This document shows, in pieces, positions 48,340 to 55,986 of a stretch of 64,000 bases of DNA. Position 1 is the stretch's first letter, and every line of letters begins with the position of its first letter. The notes beneath the pieces are model-generated. The model was given only the letters and a program-made list of their open reading frames with translations, did not search any database and was not told the origin of the DNA. The stretch is from Sulfitobacter sp. D7. GTDB lineage: Bacteria > Pseudomonadota > Alphaproteobacteria > Rhodobacterales > Rhodobacteraceae. The translations under genes were made by a program, and so were the position numbers. Location: contig NZ_CP020694.1 in NCBI RefSeq assembly GCF_003611275.1, positions 1,426,001 to 1,490,000 on the forward strand, written 5' to 3'.

Positions 48340-49269
48340 TCAGTTCGACACGGCGTAGGCGTCGGTAAAGCCCTCGGCCTTGACCTTTTTAAGAAGGGCG
48401 TCGAGTTCGGATTGGCTGGTGGCGGGGCCGATGACCACGCGCCAGAAGGGTTTGTTGTTGATCGCGCTTTGTTTGACGGTGGGCACCATGCCCGCGCCGC
48501 GCATCTGTTTGGCAGTGCGGGTGGCATTGGCCTCAACGCTGAAGATGCCCAGTTGCACGAAGGGTTTGGACAGTTTGGCACCGCTCGCCGTTCGCGCCGG
48601 TTTCGGGGCCGCGGCGACTGGCGGTTTGGCCGCCGGGGTGGTGCTGGCTGTGGCGGTGGACGTTGAATTGGCCGCCGTGCTGGCCGCCGTACTGGCCGAC
48701 GCGGTCGCGGCGGGCTCCAATGCCGTGGCCGTCACGGGGGCAGGGGCGGCAAGCGTGCCAGCGGCATCGCCGGTATTTTCCGCCTCAAAGCTCTCCTCAG
48801 AGGCGGCGCTTTCCTCGCGGCGCAGGGCGGTCACGTTCAGCGGGGCCGGGGCGCCCGCCAGAATGCCAAGTGCTGCGGCAGCGTCCGAGGAAATCTGCAA
48901 TTTCGGGCCGGGCAGTTCCCGCTCACGGCGAAACAGCGCGCCGATCACGAATTTGCCGTTCGCCTCATTGCGCACGATCACGCGCTCAGGCTCGGTCACA
49001 TCTGGATGCGCGACCCAGACCCCGCCAAGCGAAGGGCGTCCGTCCCACAGACCCTCATCCGTGGCCGAGAACACTTCAGGCGCTTCGACATCGCGCTCGA
49101 CCAGTTTGGTTGAGGTGCTGCGCAGGGCGCTGGCACCCTCATTCGCGCCGAAGGGAAGTTTGAAATCGCCGCCTTCACAGCCAGCCAGCAAACCAAGCGC
49201 CAAAATGCCCACGCCCAAGCCCGCTGCGCGGCTTTTCTTGATGCGCAACGGTTGATTGTCCCTGCTCAT
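48340..49269 (-). CDS. SPOR-domain lipoprotein
   Basis: 309 residues from the ATG at 49269. The N-terminus (RIKKSRAAGLGVGILALGLLAGC) is a lipoprotein signal with lipobox LAGC. The middle contains PSLGGVWVAHPDVTEPERVIV and an Ala/Thr/Ser linker (about 180-225). The C-terminus (about 235-309, FVQLGIFSVEANATRTAKQM) is a SPOR domain, which binds denuded glycan strands at the septum. Layout resembles the C-terminal part of rare-lipoprotein-A-like proteins, although no RlpA double-psi barrel was recognised. It heads the operon with the carboxypeptidase, tmk, holB, tatD and MBL genes. Confidence 0.85.
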   Translation of the reverse strand: MSRDNQPLRIKKSRAAGLGVGILALGLLAGCEGGDFKLPFGANEGASALRSTSTKLVERDVEAPEVFSATDEGLWDGRPSLGGVWVAHPDVTEPERVIVRNEANGKFVIGALFRRERELPGPKLQISSDAAAALGILAGAPAPLNVTALRREESAASEESFEAENTGDAAGTLAAPAPVTATALEPAATASASTAASTAANSTSTATASTTPAAKPPVAAAPKPARTASGAKLSKPFVQLGIFSVEANATRTAKQMRGAGMVPTVKQSAINNKPFWRVVIGPATSQSELDALLKKVKAEGFTDAYAVSN

Positions 49270-49476
49270 GCCTTCGATGTCCTTGCCTGCTGTCGTCGCG
49301 CGCCGCGACCCATGTCCCGCGAGAATGTCGCGCCGTTGGATCGGCACGCCCTTCGCCCCCCTGAAAGGGGCTTTGGCGCAGAGTAACCCGACCGAGCGGC
49401 CCTTGAAAAGACCGCGCAGGGCAGATCGGCGAATTTCCCCAAGGGGCAGCGGGCGTCTGGCCGCGAAAATGTGCAT

Positions 49477-49505
49477 TTGCCGAATCAATCTGGGCGCACT
49501 AGGAG
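49477..49505 (+). promoter_or_regulatory. Candidate promoter of tRNA-Ser
   Basis: TTGCCG (49477-49482) and TAGGAG (49500-49505) lie 17 bases apart, 11 bases before the tRNA. Found by eye. Confidence 0.4.
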
Positions 49506-49516
49506 GAGCGTGCTAC

Positions 49517-49606
49517 GGAGGAGTGGCAGAGTGGTCGAATGCACCGGTCTTGAAAACCGGCGTGCGTGAGAGCGTACCGTGGGTTCGAATCCCACCTCCT
49601 CCGCCA
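49517..49606 (+). tRNA. tRNA-Ser (anticodon UGA), integration target
   Basis: Acceptor arms GGAGGAG (49517-49523) and CTCCTCC (49596-49602) pair fully; the CCA is encoded (49604-49606). The anticodon loop CTTGAAA gives UGA, and there is a long variable arm (GCGTGAGAGCGT region), as expected for serine. Its last 14 bases form the left attachment site of the downstream element, and the inserted copy restores the tRNA 3' end. Confidence 0.97.
49593..49606 (+). repeat. attL, left attachment repeat
   Basis: CACCTCCTCCGCCA, the last 14 bases of tRNA-Ser including the CCA. Identical to 56173-56186; flanking bases differ on both sides, so 14 bases is the whole shared core. Confidence 0.85.
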
Positions 49607-49705
49607 ATTGTTTCGATTGACGCAGATAGGCGGTCATTTGGACACAGTATTTCCACGGTTTGTCCATTGTAAGTACAACATCCACCCCCAAACAAGCCCA
49701 CGAGA

Positions 49706-49721
49706 TTTGTGGGATAAAATG
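49706..49721 (+). promoter_or_regulatory. Element-specific 16-base motif upstream of integrase
   Basis: TTTGTGGGATAAAATG occurs here, 13 bases before the integrase ATG, and again at 54450-54465 between the relaxase and the small ORF. A regulator encoded by or acting on the element could bind both, coupling excision with mobilisation. Inference from repetition only. Confidence 0.5.
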
Positions 49722-49733
49722 TGGGGTGAGAAT

Positions 49734-51014
49734 ATGGATGGAAGTCTCATTGATACCGGCGGAATGGGCAAAAAGCGCGGTCCGCATTTAGAATCCAGGC
49801 TCACCGCAGCCTTCGTGCGCTCAGCGCCTCCGGGCAGGCACACAGATGGAGGGGGGTTATATCTTCAAGTCGATGCAACTGGCGCACGGCGATGGCTGCT
49901 GCGTCTGACCGTGCGAGGCCGACGCCGCGACTATGGTCTGGGTTCCGCGCGCATAATCTCGCTGGCAGATGCTCGTGCTAAAGCCCTTGAGCTACGACGT
50001 GTCGTGGCAGGTGGCGGAAACCCACGGTCCTATGCAAGGGCAGTCAAGGGTAAGGACATCACCTTCTCGGAAATGGCGCGACGGGTGCATGAAAGGAAGT
50101 TCAAGGATCGGAAGAACAACGGCAAGCACATTGCGCAATGGATTCGGACCTTGGAGACCTATGCATTCCCAACGATCGGAAGCGTTTCGGTTGATGACAT
50201 CCACCAAGACGAAATCGAGCATATCCTTGACCCAATCTGGACCTCAAAGCCTGAGACTGCTCGGCGAGTGCTTCAGCGAATTTCTACCGTTTTTGATCAT
50301 GCCTGCGGTGCGGGCTTCCGAACGAGAGGTAATCCAGCACAGGGCTTGGCAAGGCTTATGCGCGACCAGAGGGATAAGCCGAAGAACTTTGTAGCCCTGG
50401 ACTATGCGAACATGCCGCATCTTTGGCGCATTCTATCCCGTTCGAGTTCTGTGGGCGCGTATGCGCTTCGCTTTACAATCTTAACCGCGCTCAGATCAGG
50501 AACGGTGCGTCTCGCCACGTGGGACCAGTTCGATGAATCTCTTGAGGAATGGACCATCCCGGGGGAGAACATGAAGGGCAGAGAAAAGTTCGTTGTTCCG
50601 CTATCCATGCCTGCCAAAGAGCTTCTTAAGGCTCTGCGTGAAACGCGATCCCCTGCCAATCACTTAGTGTTTCCATCTCCAAGCAACCCGAGCAAAATTA
50701 TCTCAGAGAACACAATGAGGAAACTTCTCCAGTCGCATTATCCGACTGCTACTGTCCACGGTATGCGCGCCGCGTTTCGTACATGGGCAGCCGAGGTGGC
50801 AAATGCACGGGACGATGTAGCAGAAACTGCATTGGCGCACGTCGTCGGGAGTAAGACAGTTCGTGCCTATAATAGGACTGAACATCTCGACGAAAGGCAC
50901 ATGCTGATGGAACAGTGGGGTCTATGGGTCACGGGCGACCACATGCCTTTTAACGACATGAAGACGATCAATGGCGAAATCATGAAGCGGTGGGTGGGAG
51001 GCGAAAATCTCTGA
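49734..51014 (+). CDS. Tyrosine-type site-specific integrase
   Basis: 426 residues from the ATG at 49734 (GGGGTGAG five bases upstream; upstream frame runs into the tRNA). N-terminal DUF4102-like arm-binding region (TDGGGLYLQVDATGARRWLL), SAM-like core-binding domain (about 108-205) and catalytic domain (about 220-390). Active residues: R254 in TALRSG, H342 and R345 in VHGMR, H369 in LAHV and the nucleophile Y379 in RAYNR. It integrates and, with an excisionase not seen here, removes the element at the tRNA-Ser 3' end. A direct copy of the element motif TTTGTGGGATAAAATG lies just before its start. Confidence 0.93.
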   Translation: MDGSLIDTGGMGKKRGPHLESRLTAAFVRSAPPGRHTDGGGLYLQVDATGARRWLLRLTVRGRRRDYGLGSARIISLADARAKALELRRVVAGGGNPRSYARAVKGKDITFSEMARRVHERKFKDRKNNGKHIAQWIRTLETYAFPTIGSVSVDDIHQDEIEHILDPIWTSKPETARRVLQRISTVFDHACGAGFRTRGNPAQGLARLMRDQRDKPKNFVALDYANMPHLWRILSRSSSVGAYALRFTILTALRSGTVRLATWDQFDESLEEWTIPGENMKGREKFVVPLSMPAKELLKALRETRSPANHLVFPSPSNPSKIISENTMRKLLQSHYPTATVHGMRAAFRTWAAEVANARDDVAETALAHVVGSKTVRAYNRTEHLDERHMLMEQWGLWVTGDHMPFNDMKTINGEIMKRWVGGENL

Positions 51015-51107
51015 TCTCAGCGGCTTCGCAGTTTCGCTTGCTTGCTGGGTAATCTCGCCATGGTTGAAATGATGCTGGACAATACGAGCTACAGGTAGCA
51101 CCTTATT

Positions 51108-51137
51108 CCTCGTGTGCGAGGGGGCAGAGATTCTGCC
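51108..51137 (+). ncRNA. Candidate structured RNA upstream of the SLATT-RT pair
   Basis: Two adjacent perfect hairpins: CCTCG-TGTG-CGAGG (51108-51121) and GGCAGA-GAT-TCTGCC (51123-51137). They lie in the 251-base gap between integrase and SLATT gene, the only noncoding space next to the RT operon. Several defence RTs use an upstream noncoding RNA as template or cofactor. No promoter is certain; TATAAG at 51237-51242 could serve the SLATT gene. Confidence 0.3.
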
Positions 51138-51265
51138 AGCTCGGAAACGGGCTAAACTTGGGAAGTGTGGCTTTGCTGGAGCTTCGGCTATCTTCTTCGG
51201 AGGAAATGATTACCAGATTGATGCCTCGCACACACATATAAGTTTTCGGTGCGGAGATTGGGTAA

Positions 51266-51865
51266 ATGGGTTTTCACAAGACCGGAGAGGGGGTCGGAGC
51301 CGCTGCCTGGATTACTTCCAAAAGTCGCATGTACGCAGAAAAACGTCTGCGGTTATACGATTGGATGGCCCACCTACTCCTAAGCTGGCTGTCTCTTAGT
51401 GTTATTGCTTGGTCGGTTGCCAGATCTTCAGTCGAAAATGGTGCTTTGATTGACGTATATGCAGCGATCCTATCGGTATTCGTGTTCGCATTTTCGGTTA
51501 TTGTCTTCGGCTTCAAGTTTGGTGAAGGTGCTGCTCAGCATAGAGAATGCTATTTAAGGCTCCAAAAGCTACTGGCTGCTGAAGTCCCTGAAGAAGATTT
51601 CGTTCAGCAGTATCACGAGATACTTGCTGGATACGGAAATCATAGCAGCTGGGATTTTGAATCTCTGGTGCTGAGTTCAACCCTTTTTAATAAAAGGAAA
51701 GGGCAGGAAAACGCTATTCAGGGGAGAGACGGTTCAGGCATTGTTTGGTCGTGGACAATGCTATTAAAGCATTTATTCTTCGGTTTTCTATTCTGGGGTG
51801 CTTGCGCTTTCGTATTCATGCTCGGCCTCTCGACTTTTATTTTGATTTATTGCCGGGTATCATGA
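51266..51865 (+). CDS. SLATT-domain membrane protein (candidate effector)
   Basis: 199 residues; ATG at 51266 with GGAG 10 bases upstream. Hydrophobic segments at about 35-53 and 63-85 form the paired helices of the SLATT domain, followed by a cytoplasmic helical part with QQYHEILAGYGNHSSWDFESL (about 114-134), and a third segment near the C-terminus (166-196). The SLATT superfamily was defined as 2TM pore-like effectors in nucleotide- and nucleic-acid-activated conflict systems. One SLATT family (SLATT_5) is known to occur beside reverse transcriptases; the Asn-His-Ser-x-x-Asp stretch fits it. Stop and RT start overlap (ATGA), so stoichiometric expression is likely. The likely role is membrane permeabilisation on sensing phage, by inference. 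Confidence 0.78.
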   Translation: MGFHKTGEGVGAAAWITSKSRMYAEKRLRLYDWMAHLLLSWLSLSVIAWSVARSSVENGALIDVYAAILSVFVFAFSVIVFGFKFGEGAAQHRECYLRLQKLLAAEVPEEDFVQQYHEILAGYGNHSSWDFESLVLSSTLFNKRKGQENAIQGRDGSGIVWSWTMLLKHLFFGFLFWGACAFVFMLGLSTFILIYCRVS

Positions 51866-53211
51866 AAGAAACTCCAGGACGAATTTTCGATGCATCTTTT
51901 AATGCGGTGCAACTAAAAGAACTATTTGATCTATACATTGAGGAACGGTCTGCCGTTGGGCGCGACGGTGTTTCGTCAAAGGTGTTTGCATCCCGGATTG
52001 ACTCTGAGATGGATATCATTCTTCGAAAAGTGCGAAACTGTAGCTATGAGTTCTCTTCATACCGGGAAAAGTTGATATCAAAGGGACCGTCTAAGCCGCC
52101 GCGCCAAATATCAATACCAACCGTTCGTGATAAGTTGGTATTGAAGTTTTTGGCTGAGTTCCTCGCAAGAGTATACCCCGAACATGTTTCGCGCGTTCCT
52201 CATTCTACAATCAAACAGGTGCATTTAGCTTCAAAAAATAGGCCTGCCTCCGACAGTTATCTGCGCCTTGATATCGAGAGCTATTTTCCTTCAATAGATC
52301 ACAAGATCCTCATGCGCATACTGCGTAGGAAGATAAGAAAAAAGGAAGTGCTGCATCTCATTGAGAATGCGATTAGTACGCCAACCGGCGTCAAAAAGAT
52401 CGTTGGTCAGCGGAATGAAAAGGGTGTTCCGCAAGGGCTAAGCATATCGAATATTCTTTCGTCTATATATCTATCAGACTTTGATAATAAGATGAGTGAA
52501 GTTCCCGATATAAGTTATTTCAGATATGTAGACGATGTTTTGATTTTAGGGAACCCCGCTCAAGTGAGTGAGCTATCGTTATCTCTACCGAAGCTTCTGA
52601 AATCTAAGCGTAAGATCAAGTGTCATCCAGTCGGGCCCTCGGGTAAAAGCGTGATTGTTCCGCTCCCAAATGGCATCGATTACTTAGGGTACTATTTTCG
52701 ACTGGATCGAATTGAAGTCCGACGCGCTTCATACAAGAAAATGTTCTCCAATATCATGAAAATTATTTCAGGAATGAAGTATGCGAAGAACAAGGGCCCG
52801 CTGATATGGAAGATGAACCTGAGGATCTCAGGCTGCCACTTTGCCAATAAAAATATCGGATGGCTGTTCTTCTTTTCCCAGACGAAAAACATAAAACAGC
52901 TATCGAGATTAGATGCATTTGTTAAGCAAAAGGCCGGTGAGGTGCTTGCCGCGGGTGACTTGGAAAGAATTAAGAGATTTGTAAAGACTTATCACGAAAT
53001 AAGATACAATGCAGATAACAGTGCCTATTTTCCGAACTTCGACAATTTTGATTCTGAGCAAAAGAAACAACAGATTGGTGTTTTGATGCCAAGAAAATCC
53101 AGGGAAGAGCTGGACGCCCTGTCTCCCGAAGATTTGGAGGTTTTGTTTGTGAAGTGCATCAGTCGGGAGATAGCTGATCTTGAACGGGATATGATGGAAG
53201 CCTTCTCGTAG
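51862..53211 (+). CDS. Stand-alone reverse transcriptase, defence type
   Basis: 449 residues from the ATG at 51862, coupled to the SLATT stop. RT fingers/palm motifs: GRDGVSSKVF (33-42), RQISIPTVRDKLVLKFL (81-97), motif A LRLDIESYFPSID (134-146, Asp137), GVPQGLSISNILSSIYL (188-204), catalytic FRYVDDVLIL (220-229, Asp224 and Asp225) and IDYLGYYF (272-279). A helical C-terminal region of about 165 residues follows, with no maturase X, endonuclease or RNase H domain. That argues against a group II intron RT and fits the unknown-group/Abi RTs used in defence. No known subtype could be assigned. AT-rich codon use differs strongly from the host. Its stop lies one base from the convergent relaxase stop. 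Confidence 0.88.
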   Translation: MKETPGRIFDASFNAVQLKELFDLYIEERSAVGRDGVSSKVFASRIDSEMDIILRKVRNCSYEFSSYREKLISKGPSKPPRQISIPTVRDKLVLKFLAEFLARVYPEHVSRVPHSTIKQVHLASKNRPASDSYLRLDIESYFPSIDHKILMRILRRKIRKKEVLHLIENAISTPTGVKKIVGQRNEKGVPQGLSISNILSSIYLSDFDNKMSEVPDISYFRYVDDVLILGNPAQVSELSLSLPKLLKSKRKIKCHPVGPSGKSVIVPLPNGIDYLGYYFRLDRIEVRRASYKKMFSNIMKIISGMKYAKNKGPLIWKMNLRISGCHFANKNIGWLFFFSQTKNIKQLSRLDAFVKQKAGEVLAAGDLERIKRFVKTYHEIRYNADNSAYFPNFDNFDSEQKKQQIGVLMPRKSREELDALSPEDLEVLFVKCISREIADLERDMMEAFS

Positions 53212-53212
53212 C

Positions 53213-54433
53213 TCATCTGGTTTGGCTTGCGAGGCTCCTCTTGCGAGGGCTACCCGGGGGCTCATACGTCAGCGGTTCATGGGCATTCACTTGCGTTAGC
53301 TGCCTGTTCGAAAGAGAGGAGTGGCGAACATCGCGGTTTGCGATCCGCGCCAGAAGTGTGTCTCGCAACATGATTAGCTCATAAAAAACGCGGCTGATGC
53401 CGCGCCTACCAGCGCCCCGCTGATGAGCCATAGGAGTGGTAGCTTTTTTTGCCTGTGTAGCGAAGGGGGGCTGCTGTGTTGGGCCTCGCTGTTGCGCTGC
53501 GCAGTCTCCAAGTTCCCGAGTCGGGTGTCTATCGCTGTCAGTGCGGACTTCAGAGCACCGTTTTTTGTCTGCTGTTCTCGCAGGAGGGAAAGTACCTCTG
53601 CCACTCCTCCTACAGTTCTCTCCGAAGATCTTGCGGCCGCTCTGGCTGCAAGTCGAGTACTCTGGATTTCCTTTTCCCAATCGATGGGCTCTCGCATTCT
53701 GTTCTTCCTTCTTAAGTAGGTTTATCTCACGAATGATTATATTCGCATCGTGACGGCTTTTCCCCGCGTCAATGTGCGTCCAAGCTGGCTTTATGATGTG
53801 TGCCTTTTCCTGGCTGTGCATTCGCCTCGCAACCGGGCCCTCATGTATTTCGGGGACGCGGTCGATACCTCTTTCAGCGTATGAGAGGTGACTGAGTTCG
53901 GATGAGGGGCCATACCCCCAGCTATGCATCATCCTGTTGTGAAGGGTGGCCCATTGCGCAGCTCGCTTTTCGACCGCGTTTTTCCTGGCCATGCCCAATA
54001 CGCTTTTGGGGCGACCTCTCCCCCCTGATGACAAATGCAGATCGAAGGCGGCCAAATGGAAATGGGGATTCTGGCGATCGTTTCCAGTCTTATCGTGGAT
54101 AGCGAGGACATATCCTGCTTGGCCATTGGTGAGCAATTCCGCAAACTCTCGGGCGAGAAGTACCCGCTGCTCCGTCGTCGCTTCCAGAGGCAACGCGATA
54201 ATGAACCGCTCACATGCACGCCCTTTGCGCTTCTCTGCTGCTCTTTCGGATAACCTGGCTTGTTTGCTATCGGTCGCACCTTCGAGACGCTGCCGGATGA
54301 CAACTCGTGCGGCACTTTCTCTGGTTATATATCTCAAATGCGCCGCAGTTTGCCCATGAGCTGCGGTGCGGTTCGCGTTTCTGCATTTCGGCGAAAAAGT
54401 CTTAACAGAGTGCCTTAGAGAAAAAAGTGCCAT
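53213..54433 (-). CDS. MobA/MobL-family relaxase
   Basis: 406 residues by the open frame. The relaxase domain is clear for the first 245 or so: HLRYITRESAARVV, the metal triad region HDKTGNDRQNPHFHLAAFD (His113, His124, His126) and LSYAERGIDRVPEIHEGPVARR. It nicks oriT and leads the strand into a recipient through a helper conjugation system. From about residue 246 the frame becomes rich in Arg, Ser, Pro and Cys and is not convincing as protein; another frame there encodes a more natural sequence (53374-53697). A frameshift or true overlap is possible. Confidence 0.85.
   Translation of the reverse strand: MALFSLRHSVKTFSPKCRNANRTAAHGQTAAHLRYITRESAARVVIRQRLEGATDSKQARLSERAAEKRKGRACERFIIALPLEATTEQRVLLAREFAELLTNGQAGYVLAIHDKTGNDRQNPHFHLAAFDLHLSSGGRGRPKSVLGMARKNAVEKRAAQWATLHNRMMHSWGYGPSSELSHLSYAERGIDRVPEIHEGPVARRMHSQEKAHIIKPAWTHIDAGKSRHDANIIIREINLLKKEEQNARAHRLGKGNPEYSTCSQSGRKIFGENCRRSGRGTFPPARTADKKRCSEVRTDSDRHPTRELGDCAAQQRGPTQQPPFATQAKKATTPMAHQRGAGRRGISRVFYELIMLRDTLLARIANRDVRHSSLSNRQLTQVNAHEPLTYEPPGSPRKRSLASQTR
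53374..53697 (-). CDS. Coiled-coil, tail-anchored protein overlapping the relaxase 3' end
   Basis: 107 residues in a different frame of the same strand. AAGGAAG lies about 8 bases before its ATG at 53697. The N-terminal part is helical with heptad-like leucines (VAEVLSLLREQQTKNGALKSAL, LGNLETAQRNSE), then a linker and a C-terminal membrane segment (LLWLISGALVGAASAAFF). Far more protein-like than the relaxase frame over the same bases. It could be an accessory mobilisation protein or the original relaxase C-terminus after an indel. Confidence 0.6.
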   Translation of the reverse strand: MREPIDWEKEIQSTRLAARAAARSSERTVGGVAEVLSLLREQQTKNGALKSALTAIDTRLGNLETAQRNSEAQHSSPPSLHRQKKLPLLWLISGALVGAASAAFFMS

Positions 54434-54449
54434 GTGCGTGCCGTTTGGG

Positions 54450-54477
54450 TTTGTGGGATAAAATGACTATTTTATCC
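54450..54477. promoter_or_regulatory. Inverted repeat and 16-base motif between divergent mob genes
   Basis: GGATAAAA (54456-54463) and TTTTATCC (54470-54477) are perfect 8-base arms with a 6-base centre, overlapping the second copy of TTTGTGGGATAAAATG (54450-54465). It lies 17 bases upstream of the relaxase start and 40 bases before the ORF at 54517. It may be an operator or part of oriT, which in this relaxase family is usually beside mobA. Confidence 0.5.
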
Positions 54478-54516
54478 GTTGTGCGCCTTACAAATTTGGA
54501 CATAGGGAACTTTATC

Positions 54517-54789
54517 ATGAATGAAAAAATGGAGCAGTCGTTGGAAGGAGTGCTAATAAACTCTCTTCGGCATTGCGCGCGCTTTCGATTATCTCAACAC
54601 GACTTTTCGCGCGTATCGAAAGCGGTCCGGCTTGGATTGGCATCAGGAATGTTGGACTGGCTCGAAGAAGAAATCGCCGCGTCAGAGCGTTTAGTAAGCG
54701 GAGGGGCAGGTTCGCGCCCCTCCGGTTCGAATGAGGATATGGCAGGGGGTGGCCGCAATATTATTCGATCACAACCCCAGGCTCGCTAA
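54517..54789 (+). CDS. Small hypothetical protein of the mobile element
   Basis: 90 residues from the ATG at 54517 (AGGGAAC eight bases upstream). The first 65 residues are helical and charged (MEQSLEGVLINSLRHCARFRL, VRLGLASGMLDWLEEEIAASE); the tail is Gly/Ser rich and crosses an 8-bp hairpin (54700-54723). Divergent from the relaxase, convergent with the RepA-like gene and overlapping it by 29 bases. It might be an accessory or regulatory protein; no family recognised. Confidence 0.5.
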   Translation: MNEKMEQSLEGVLINSLRHCARFRLSQHDFSRVSKAVRLGLASGMLDWLEEEIAASERLVSGGAGSRPSGSNEDMAGGGRNIIRSQPQAR

Positions 54790-55912
54790 CAGCGGGTGGA
54801 CTGGACCTGTACCCGCCGTCGACTTCCTCGATCCGCCCGTCTGCTACAAGGCCTTCCAGCGCGCGCTTTACTGCTTTTCGAAGACTATCGGGATTGTCCC
54901 GCACTTCGCTGAATGCGGCGCCACAGCCGGCACCGACAGCAGTCGCTTGGACTACGGTCGCCGGGTTTTGAGCGGCAAACTCCTTCATGAGCCGCAGAAC
55001 GTCCTCCTTGCGTGCATCTGCTTTGCTAAGCGGTTTCTTGTTTTTGTTCGCCGGGCACGCAATTTTGGCAACCGCGCGAGGTTCCATGGGCCTTGCGACG
55101 GGCACTGAAACCGCTTCACCGTCATCATCGAAACCTATGCGGTGACTGGTAACTTCAAAGGGCACCGCACCGATCTCCTGAGCGTTCTTCTGCTTTTTGG
55201 CGGTCAGGAACACGACCTTCTTTGTTTCGCTTTCTGGGGCTTTGTTCAGCATGCAGAGGAGGTCAAGGTTGCCTTCGAGCGCCGAGGAGCCCCGTGGGCG
55301 GTCGGAGTTGCCGCTACCGACGTGGTGCACAAATAATACGGATGCATCGGCGGCGTGAGCAATCCTGCCTGCGTTTCCTACCACTGCTCCCATTGAGGAT
55401 GAGGAGTTTTCGTCCGCATCTCCGATACAACGGTTCAGTGTATCGAAGACGATCAGCACCCGATCTGAATGATGCTCGGCTTTCTTGGCTTCACAGAACG
55501 CCGTAATCTTGGCCACGCAAGAAGGATCGGTCAGGTCTGGAGCGCCGTGCACCACATAGAATGGCGCAGTCGCAAAAGAGGGATTGCTTGCGTAGGGGAA
55601 GGCTCGGCACAAAACACCGTGCGGGTCTTCGGCGGCATAGTATATCACGACAGCGTTTTTGACCGAGAGGCCGCCGAAGTTCCGACCCTGGGACACGTGA
55701 GCGGCCAACGCGGCGACGATGGTCGTTTTGCCCAAGCCGGGCGCGCCAGCGATCATGCCGACTTCACCAGGCCATAATAGGTTTTTGACAATATAGCGCC
55801 GATTAAGTTCCGGCCGGAAATCGGCCGCCCTGGTGCAGAGTGGTTGGGGCAGTGCAGTTGTAGTTCTATATCCCATGGATGTGTGCCTTCTGGGTTTGGG
55901 GGGCGGCATCAT
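54761..55912 (-). CDS. RepA-like AAA ATPase / helicase
   Basis: 383 residues from 55912 (second Met adjacent; another at 55876). RecA-like core: Walker A GAPGLGKTT (56-64), VIYYAAEDPHG, Walker B LIVFDTLNRCIGDAD and VLFVHHVGSGNSDRPRGSSALEG, as in plasmid RepA (RSF1010 type) helicases. The C-terminal 90 residues have a winged-helix look (REDVLRLMKEFAAQ-like, then KRALEGLVADGRIEEVDGGY). It may unwind the circular form of the element during replication or transfer. No RepC-type initiator was found. Confidence 0.85.
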   Translation of the reverse strand: MMPPPKPRRHTSMGYRTTTALPQPLCTRAADFRPELNRRYIVKNLLWPGEVGMIAGAPGLGKTTIVAALAAHVSQGRNFGGLSVKNAVVIYYAAEDPHGVLCRAFPYASNPSFATAPFYVVHGAPDLTDPSCVAKITAFCEAKKAEHHSDRVLIVFDTLNRCIGDADENSSSSMGAVVGNAGRIAHAADASVLFVHHVGSGNSDRPRGSSALEGNLDLLCMLNKAPESETKKVVFLTAKKQKNAQEIGAVPFEVTSHRIGFDDDGEAVSVPVARPMEPRAVAKIACPANKNKKPLSKADARKEDVLRLMKEFAAQNPATVVQATAVGAGCGAAFSEVRDNPDSLRKAVKRALEGLVADGRIEEVDGGYRSSPPAVSEPGVVIE

Positions 55913-55986
55913 CGCTACCCCTTCTCAGAGAACATTGTTCCGATTGGGCCCGGACAAAAATTAAAACGAAAAAAAAGAGTTATCCC

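Noticed and set aside
47190..48368. 392-residue forward open frame
   Set aside because: Shadow of the D-Ala-D-Ala carboxypeptidase, whose three catalytic motifs are intact on the other strand.
51112..51399. 95-residue open frame overlapping the SLATT start
   Set aside because: No ribosome site, overlaps the SLATT gene for 134 bases in another frame, composition not protein-like, and it begins inside the first hairpin.
51862..53211. RT as group II intron maturase, retron or diversity-generating RT
   Set aside because: No maturase X or endonuclease domain and no intron domain V; no msr/msd-like inverted repeat pair seen at the RT; no template/variable repeat pair or accessory Avd-like gene seen nearby. 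These were checked by eye only.
53423..53753. Forward frames of 79-105 residues opposite the relaxase
   Set aside because: Antisense to both reverse-strand frames; Cys/Ser/Leu-rich without start signals.
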